Of a DNA stretch of 64,000 nt, positions 58,898 through 64,000 are shown piece by piece. The stretch's first letter is position 1, and every line of letters begins with the position of its first letter. The DNA comes from Bradyrhizobium algeriense. Lineage in GTDB: Bacteria; Pseudomonadota; Alphaproteobacteria; Rhizobiales; Xanthobacteraceae. The notes below the pieces were generated by a model, which had not been told where the DNA came from, searched no databases, and saw nothing but the letters and a program-made list of their open reading frames with translations. The translations under genes were made by a program, and so were the position numbers. The DNA lies in the NCBI RefSeq assembly GCF_003062295.1, contig NZ_PYCN01000012.1:62001-126000 (forward strand), read 5' to 3'.

Positions 58898-60625
58898 ATG
58901 CACGAACTTATTCGCGATATCACCTTATGTATCCTGTTCGCCTGGGTGCTCGGCCTGTTGGCGCATTTCTCCCGGCAGCCGCTGATCCTGGCTTACCTTA
59001 TCGCCGGGTTCCTCATTGGTCCATTCGGCATGGGCTGGGTCAAGTCCCAGGAATCGATCACCGTCATCTCAGAGCTCGGCCTGATCTTCATGCTGTTCAT
59101 GATCGGGCTGGAAATCGACCTGAAGAAGATCGTGCGCGCCGGCAAGGTCATTCTGTTCGCCGCGGGCGGGCAACTGATCGGCGGCGTCCTGCTCGGGATA
59201 TTGTTCTTTGTCGGGATCGGCCTGTCGATGGGCAATGGCCATTTCGACGCGCTCTATCTCTGCATCGCCTGCGCGCTGTCGAGCACGGTCATCATCGTCA
59301 AGGTGCTGTACGAGAAGCGCGAGCTCGACACGCTGCCGGGGCGGATCACGCTCGGCGTGCTGGTGCTGCAGGACGTTTTTGCGATCCTGTTTCTCGCCGT
59401 GCAGCCGAGCCTCGGCAATCTGCAGGTCAGCGTGATCCTGTTGTCGATCGCCCGCGTCGGCGTGCTGGTGGCGACCGCTTTGGTGCTCAGCCGCTACGTG
59501 CTGCCGCGGCTGTTTCACCAGATTGCGCGCCGGCCGGAACTGGTCCTGCTCGGCGCGCTGGCCTGGTGCTTCCTGATCGGCGAGATCGCCGAAAAACTGC
59601 ATCTGTCGCGCGAGATGGGCTCGCTGGTGGCGGGCGTTTCGTTGTCGACATTCCCCTATGCGCTTGACGTCACCGCCAAGGTGACCACGCTGCGCGACTT
59701 CTTCATCACGCTGTTCTTTGTCTCGCTCGGCATGACGATCCCGATCCCCGGCGCGTCGGTGATCGGGCTGGCGCTGATGATTGCCGCTTTCACGGTCGTC
59801 AGCCGCGTGGTGACAACGTTCGCGCCGCTCTATCTGATGAAGCAGGGCCTGCGGGCGAGCCTCTTGCCGGCGATCAATCTGGCGCAGATCTCGGAGTTTT
59901 CGCTGGTCGTGATCCAGACCGGCGTTGCGGCGCACCATATCAGCACCGAGACGTCGAGCGCAGCATCGTTCGCCTTCGTGGTGCTGGCGGTGTTGAGCAC
60001 CTTCGTCATGGGCCGCAGCGACCAGGTCACGCGCGGCCTCATTGGTCCCCTGAAGCGGATCGGCTTGCGCGATCTCGATCACAAGCATGAGGCCGACGCC
60101 GGCCATGAGGGCGGGCACGAGGAGGCGCGCCGGATCGTCATCCTTGGCTTCTTTCGCGCCGCCAGCGCGCTGCTGAGCGAGATCGAGCGCCGCAGTCCGG
60201 CGGTGCTCGAGCAGATCACCGTGATCGATTTCAATCCGCTGGTGTTCCGGACCTTGACGGACCGCGGCATGCACGTGGTCTATGGCGACATTAGCAATGT
60301 GGATACGCTGGTGCATGCGGGCGTCGGCAAGTCGGAGCTGATCATCCTCAGCATCCCGGACTCGCTGTTGAAGGGCGCCGACAATGAAAAGCTGGTCCGG
60401 CATGTCCGCGCGCTGAACCCGACCGCGAAAATCGTCGCGACCGCGGAGATTCTTGCTGATGTCAACGATCTCTACGAAGCGGGCGCCGATTACGTGACCG
60501 TGACCCGACTCAGCGACGCTGACGAGCTCTATAAAGTCATCGAGGCGGCCCAGGCCGGGCTGCTGGAAGACAAGCGCGCCGAGACCGACGTGCTGCTCAG
60601 CGAGCGCCGCGAAGTGCTGCCGTAG
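58898..60625 (+). CDS. CPA2-family cation:proton antiporter with TrkA-N domain
   Basis: The 575-residue membrane protein has a 12-13 helix Na/H-exchanger domain (about residues 5-385; ISELGLIFMLFMIGLEIDLKK is the conserved core) and a C-terminal cytoplasmic RCK/TrkA-N nucleotide-binding domain (about 410-550; RRIVILGFFRAASALL, HVVYGDISNVDTL). KefB and YbaL have the same plan, and some gate K+ or Na+ efflux. I chose ATG 58898. The substrate ion is not readable. Confidence 0.9.
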   Translation: MHELIRDITLCILFAWVLGLLAHFSRQPLILAYLIAGFLIGPFGMGWVKSQESITVISELGLIFMLFMIGLEIDLKKIVRAGKVILFAAGGQLIGGVLLGILFFVGIGLSMGNGHFDALYLCIACALSSTVIIVKVLYEKRELDTLPGRITLGVLVLQDVFAILFLAVQPSLGNLQVSVILLSIARVGVLVATALVLSRYVLPRLFHQIARRPELVLLGALAWCFLIGEIAEKLHLSREMGSLVAGVSLSTFPYALDVTAKVTTLRDFFITLFFVSLGMTIPIPGASVIGLALMIAAFTVVSRVVTTFAPLYLMKQGLRASLLPAINLAQISEFSLVVIQTGVAAHHISTETSSAASFAFVVLAVLSTFVMGRSDQVTRGLIGPLKRIGLRDLDHKHEADAGHEGGHEEARRIVILGFFRAASALLSEIERRSPAVLEQITVIDFNPLVFRTLTDRGMHVVYGDISNVDTLVHAGVGKSELIILSIPDSLLKGADNEKLVRHVRALNPTAKIVATAEILADVNDLYEAGADYVTVTRLSDADELYKVIEAAQAGLLEDKRAETDVLLSERREVLP

Positions 60626-60646
60626 CAATGGCAGCTGTGTAGCGCG

Positions 60647-60733
60647 CGTAGCCCGGATGGAGCGCAGCGCAATCCGGGACTCTGGCAAAGGGCTCGACTT
60701 CCCAGGATTGCGCTTCGCTCCATCCGGGCTGCG
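60647..60733. repeat. Dispersed palindromic repeat (GTAGCCCGGATGGAGCG family)
   Basis: CGTAGCCCGGATGGAGCGCAGCGCAATCC on the left is mirrored by GGATTGCGCTTCGCTCCATCCGGGCTGCG on the right. Same family as 26055-26140. It separates the antiporter gene from ribB. Confidence 0.75.
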
Positions 60734-60844
60734 GGCCGGCATCCTGGTATGCCTGCGGGCGACGTTCTGCCCTGCGTATTGATGCTGGCGCAGACCATTA
60801 AGTCCGGCTAATGCACTGGCTGAAGATAGCGAGATTTTGAGAAA

Positions 60845-61921
60845 ATGGCCGATACCATCCAGGAAGTTCTGCAAGCCTTTGCCAAGGGTGAACTCGTCGT
60901 CGTCACCGACGATGACGATCGGGAGGGCGAGGGCGATCTGATCGTCGCCGCCTCGCTCTGCACCGCGGAGAAGATGGCGTTCATCATCCGCCACACCTCC
61001 GGCATCGTCTGCGCGCCGATCACCACCGACGACGCCCGCAGGCTGCGGCTCGATCCGATGGTGGCGCACAACGAGTCCAACCACACCACCGCCTTCACGG
61101 TCTCGATCGACTACAAGCCCGATGGCGGTACCGGCATTTCGGCGGATGAGCGCGCCTCCTGCTGCCGCGCGCTCGCCAATCCCAATGCCGGCGCCAACGA
61201 CTTTGCCCGGCCCGGCCACATCTTCCCGCTGATCGCCCGCGACGGCGGCGTGCTGTTGCGCTCCGGCCATACCGAGGCGGCCGTCGATCTCTGCAAGCTC
61301 TCAGGTTTGCCGCCGGTCGGCGTCATCTCCGAGTTGATGAACGACGACGGCACCGTGATGAAGGGCGAGCAGGTCGCGCGCTTCGCCGCCACCCACAAGC
61401 TCAAGCACGTCACGATCGCTGACATGATCGCCTACCGCCAGGCGCGCGAGAAGCTGATCGAACGGGTCGCGACCTTCACCACCGACAGCCCGATCGGGCC
61501 GCTGCAGGGCTATGCCTATCGCTCGCCGTTCGACGAGATTGCGCATGCCGCCTTCGTCTATAACGGCGTCGGCGACGGCAAGAACGTGCTGACGCGGCTG
61601 CACAAGCCGAACATAGTGAAGGATCTCTTCACCGGGCAGGCGCGCATGCAGGTCGTGCTGAACCATTTCCAGAAGGCCGGTCGCGGCGTGCTGGTCTATC
61701 TGCGTGACGGCGCGGCCGGAGTTCCCGTCGAGCCGGTCGGCGAACAGAAATCGGCGGAGGCCGATCGCAACCGGCAATGGCGTGAAGTCGGCGTCGGCGC
61801 CCAGATCCTGCGCGATCTCGGCATCACCTCGATCGTCAACCTCACGTCCTCCGTGCACGACTACAAGGGACTATCCGGTTTCGGCATCGAGATCGTCTCC
61901 AACGAAAAGTTGGAGGGATAG
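60845..61921 (+). CDS. ribB: 3,4-dihydroxy-2-butanone-4-phosphate synthase with decayed RibA-like C-terminus
   Basis: Of 358 residues, 1-205 are RibB: the acidic DDDDREGEGD metal loop, HTSGIVCAP, and GHIFPLIARDGGVL with the active-site His and Glu. RibB makes 3,4-dihydroxy-2-butanone 4-phosphate for riboflavin. Residues 206-358 resemble the GTP cyclohydrolase II domain of RibBA, but the zinc Cys cluster and the GRGIG segment are missing (RLHKPNIVKDLF stands where HSECLTGD is expected). The second activity is therefore almost certainly lost. It is a single gene. Confidence 0.92.
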   Translation: MADTIQEVLQAFAKGELVVVTDDDDREGEGDLIVAASLCTAEKMAFIIRHTSGIVCAPITTDDARRLRLDPMVAHNESNHTTAFTVSIDYKPDGGTGISADERASCCRALANPNAGANDFARPGHIFPLIARDGGVLLRSGHTEAAVDLCKLSGLPPVGVISELMNDDGTVMKGEQVARFAATHKLKHVTIADMIAYRQAREKLIERVATFTTDSPIGPLQGYAYRSPFDEIAHAAFVYNGVGDGKNVLTRLHKPNIVKDLFTGQARMQVVLNHFQKAGRGVLVYLRDGAAGVPVEPVGEQKSAEADRNRQWREVGVGAQILRDLGITSIVNLTSSVHDYKGLSGFGIEIVSNEKLEG

Positions 61922-61924
61922 GGC

Positions 61925-62014
61925 GTTGTCATTCCGGGGCGATGCGTAGCATCGAACCCGGAATCTCGAGATTCCGGGTCTGGTGCTTGCGCACCATCCC
62001 GGAATGACGACAAC
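61925..62014. repeat. Dispersed palindromic repeat (GTCATTCCGGGGCG family)
   Basis: GTTGTCATTCCGGGGCGATGCG ... CGAACCCGGAATC on the left and GATTCCGGGTCTGGTGC ... CCCGGAATGACGACAAC on the right. Same family as 63320-63428. It lies between ribB and the acyl-CoA dehydrogenase gene. Confidence 0.75.
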
Positions 62015-62094
62015 CCAATCCATTTGCGCTTCGGCCGATAGCGCATTATTTTGTTAACAATTTCCATGAGGACAGTGATGCGAAAGGGATTTTC

Positions 62095-63309
62095 ATGAGC
62101 GTGCGGCCTCAGACCAAGGACAAGCCGACTGCTGCGGGTTTCCAGTGGGACGACCCGTTCCTGCTCGACGACCAGCTCACCGAAGACGAGCGCATGATCC
62201 GCGACACCGCGCGCGCCTATGCGCAGGACAAGCTGTTGCCGCGCATCGTCAAGGCCTATCTCGAAGAGAAGACCGACCGCGAGATCTTCAACGAGATGGG
62301 CGAACTCGGCCTGATCGGTATCACGCTGCCGGAGGAATATGGCTGCGCGAACGCGAGCTACGTCGCCTATGGCCTGGTGGCGCGCGAGATCGAGCGCGTC
62401 GATAGCGGCTATCGCTCGATGAACTCGGTGCAGTCGTCGCTGGTGATGTATCCGATCTACGCCTATGGCGACGAGAACCAGCGCAAGAAATACCTGCCCA
62501 AGCTCGCCACCGGCGAGTGGGTCGGCTGCTTCGGCCTGACCGAGCCGGATGCCGGTTCCGATCCCAACGGCATGAAGACCCGCGCCGAGAAGGTGTCCGA
62601 CGGCTACCGCCTGACCGGCAGCAAGATGTGGATTTCCAACGCGCCGATCGCCGACGTGTTTGTGGTGTGGGCGAAGTCTGCCGCGCATGACAACCAGATC
62701 CGCGGCTTCATTCTCGAAAAGGGCATGAAGGGCCTGTCGGCGCCGAAGATCGGCGGCAAGCTGTCGCTGCGGGCGTCGATTACCGGCGAGATCGTGATGG
62801 ACGGCGTGGTGGTGCCGGAGAGCGCGCTGCTGCCCAACGTATCGGGCCTGAAGGGGCCGTTCGGCTGCCTCAACCGCGCCCGCTACGGCATTTCCTGGGG
62901 CGTGCTGGGCGCCGCCGAGGACTGCATGCACCGCGCCCGCCAGTACACGCTCGACCGCAAGCAGTTCGGCCGGCCGCTGGCGGCAACCCAGCTGGTGCAG
63001 AAGAAACTCGCCGACATGGAGACCGAAATCGCGCTGGGCCTGCAGGCCTCATTGCGCGTCGGCCGCCTGATGGACGAGGGCAAGATGGCGCCGGAGATGA
63101 TCTCGATCGTCAAGCGCAACAATTGCGGCAAGGCGCTCGACATCGCCCGCGTGTCCCGCGACATGCACGGCGGCAACGGCATCCAGATCGAGTATCACGT
63201 GATGCGCCATACCGCGAATTTGGAAACCGTGAATACCTATGAAGGCACCCACGACGTCCACGCCCTGATCCTGGGCCGGGCGATCACGGGTATTCAGGCG
63301 TTTTCGTAA
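62095..63309 (+). CDS. gcdH: Glutaryl-CoA dehydrogenase-like acyl-CoA dehydrogenase
   Basis: The 404-residue flavoenzyme starts with FQWDDPFLLDDQL, typical of GCDH, and has FGLTEPDAGSDP (FAD/substrate region), QTGxKMWISN-like TGSKMWISN, and the catalytic Glu in NTYEGTHDVHALILG. GCDH oxidises and decarboxylates glutaryl-CoA to crotonyl-CoA in lysine and tryptophan breakdown. Arg in RYGISWG fits the glutarate-binding group. It is a monocistronic gene between two palindromes. Confidence 0.85.
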   Translation: MSVRPQTKDKPTAAGFQWDDPFLLDDQLTEDERMIRDTARAYAQDKLLPRIVKAYLEEKTDREIFNEMGELGLIGITLPEEYGCANASYVAYGLVAREIERVDSGYRSMNSVQSSLVMYPIYAYGDENQRKKYLPKLATGEWVGCFGLTEPDAGSDPNGMKTRAEKVSDGYRLTGSKMWISNAPIADVFVVWAKSAAHDNQIRGFILEKGMKGLSAPKIGGKLSLRASITGEIVMDGVVVPESALLPNVSGLKGPFGCLNRARYGISWGVLGAAEDCMHRARQYTLDRKQFGRPLAATQLVQKKLADMETEIALGLQASLRVGRLMDEGKMAPEMISIVKRNNCGKALDIARVSRDMHGGNGIQIEYHVMRHTANLETVNTYEGTHDVHALILGRAITGIQAFS

Positions 63310-63319
63310 GCCGCTAGCT

Positions 63320-63428
63320 CGTCATTCCGGGGCGGGCCGAAGGCGCGAACCCGGAATCTCTCGCGCCGTATTCTTTTTTCCCACCTCGGGATTCCGGGTT
63401 CATCGCTGCGCGATGCCCCGGAATGACG
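63320..63428. repeat. Dispersed palindromic repeat (GTCATTCCGGGGCG family)
   Basis: CGTCATTCCGGGGCGGGCCGAAGGCGCGAACCCGGAATC is mirrored by GATTCCGGGTTCATCGCTGCGCGATGCCCCGGAATGACG. Same family as 61925-62014. It lies just before the metallo-beta-lactamase-fold gene. Confidence 0.75.
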
Positions 63429-63441
63429 CCAAGAAAAACCC

Positions 63442-64000
63442 ATGGCCGACAACGACGACATCCCGTTCAACCGCGACTTCCCGCTCAAGCCGGGTGTCGT
63501 CGATGAAGCCCGCCCCGGCGTGCGGCGCGTTCTCTGCAACAATCCGAGCCCGTTCACCTTCACCGGCACGGTCAGCTACATCGTCGGCCAGGGCAAGGTC
63601 GCGATCATCGATCCCGGCCCTGATGACGAAGCACATGCCAAGGCGCTGCTGGATGCCGTGCGCGGCGAAACCGTGACGCATATTCTCGTCACCCATACCC
63701 ATCGCGACCACTCGCCGAATACGGCGCGGATCAAGGCCGCCACCGGCGCGCCCGTCTATGCCGAGGGGCCGCACCGCGCTTCGCGGCCGCGGTTCGAGAG
63801 CGAGAAGCACAATCCGGAGTCAGGTGCCGACCGCGATTTCAGGCCCGACATCGCGGTCAAGGACGGCGACGTCATCGAAGGGCAGGGCTGGGCGCTGGAG
63901 GCGGTCGCAACGCCGGGCCACACTGCCAATCATCTGGCGTTCGCGTGGGGCGAGCGGAAGATCAATTTCGTCGGCGATCATGTGATGGGCTGGTCGACCT
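63442..64000 (+). CDS. Metallo-beta-lactamase-fold hydrolase, N-terminal part
   Basis: The first 186 residues of an MBL-fold protein; the C-terminus runs off the right edge. It shows TFTGTVSYIVGQGKVAIIDPGPDD, the metal motif THTHRDHSPN (HxHxDH), and further His ligands in ATPGHTANHLAF and VGDHVMGW. It resembles LACTB2-type hydrolases and glyoxalase-II relatives. The start at 63442 is the first ATG after the palindromic repeat; the ribosome site is weak. Confidence 0.88.
   Translation, partial: MADNDDIPFNRDFPLKPGVVDEARPGVRRVLCNNPSPFTFTGTVSYIVGQGKVAIIDPGPDDEAHAKALLDAVRGETVTHILVTHTHRDHSPNTARIKAATGAPVYAEGPHRASRPRFESEKHNPESGADRDFRPDIAVKDGDVIEGQGWALEAVATPGHTANHLAFAWGERKINFVGDHVMGWST

Noticed and set aside
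60626..60844. FMN riboswitch upstream of ribB
   Set aside because: The leader is taken up by a dispersed palindrome and does not show the RFN element's conserved helices.
59069..61270. 733-residue minus-strand open frame across the antiporter and ribB
   Set aside because: It is antisense to two clear genes, His/Asp/Arg-rich with no domain, and typical of high-GC shadow frames.

Overview
The window is high-GC alphaproteobacterial chromosome, most likely Bradyrhizobium or a near relative in the Nitrobacteraceae. Three things point there: protein families typical of that group (a TIGR02301 family protein, a RibB with a decayed RibA-like tail, many orphan TctC/Bug solute receptors), numerous tightly packed ATGA-coupled genes, and dispersed intergenic palindromes ending in sequences like GTAGGGTGGGC and GTCATTCCGGGG that I associate with Bradyrhizobium genomes. 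The assignment rests on recognition, not on a database search.

Layout. 0-11.7 kb is housekeeping: a DUF2339-like membrane protein (partial), a tyrosine-phosphatase-like protein, an ygfZ-tag-HD hydrolase unit, pyrC-type dihydroorotase, a NUDIX/TIGR02301/HAD unit, a SRAP (YedK) protein and a four-gene tsaC-FAD oxidase-GNAT-nudK unit. tRNA-Pro(CGG) lies at 11.74 kb. 11.8-18.6 kb is an accessory-looking stretch, visibly less GC-rich in places. It holds degenerate dispersed repeats, an enolase-superfamily enzyme, an orphan Cys/Met-type PLP enzyme and several very small proteins, including two paralogous leucine-zipper-like ones and two tiny membrane peptides.

18.7-26 kb (minus strand) is a dipeptide-type ABC importer with an M20 amidohydrolase upstream. 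26.1-31.7 kb contains a deleted MFS transporter pseudogene, an IclR regulator and a divergent catabolic unit (Bug receptor, enoyl-CoA hydratase, ADP-forming acyl-CoA synthetase). 31.9 kb is an atypical hemC. 33-39.7 kb is a stress/micro-oxic type block: a two-gene unit of an ATP-grasp ligase and a zinc metallopeptidase, then a cNMP-binding protein, a SulP transporter and PPK2, with an FNR/FixK-like box upstream of PPK2.

39.8-45.9 kb carries an SDR-CMD-hotdog dehydratase group divergent from a 1157-residue indolepyruvate ferredoxin oxidoreductase. 46-58.2 kb is a series of catabolic genes: PhoD, GlcG/HbpS, Gfo/Idh/MocA, two Bug receptors, thiolase, amidohydrolase, FAD monooxygenase and aminotransferase. 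58.3-64 kb has DUF3124, a CPA2 antiporter, ribB, a glutaryl-CoA-dehydrogenase-like enzyme and a partial metallo-beta-lactamase-fold hydrolase.

The best candidates for something undescribed are the ATP-grasp/metallopeptidase pair (33.06-35.11 kb), the orphan PLP enzyme (14.47-15.79 kb) and the small-protein cluster (16.4-18.3 kb). I saw no CRISPR array, no intact insertion sequence, no integrase and no rRNA.
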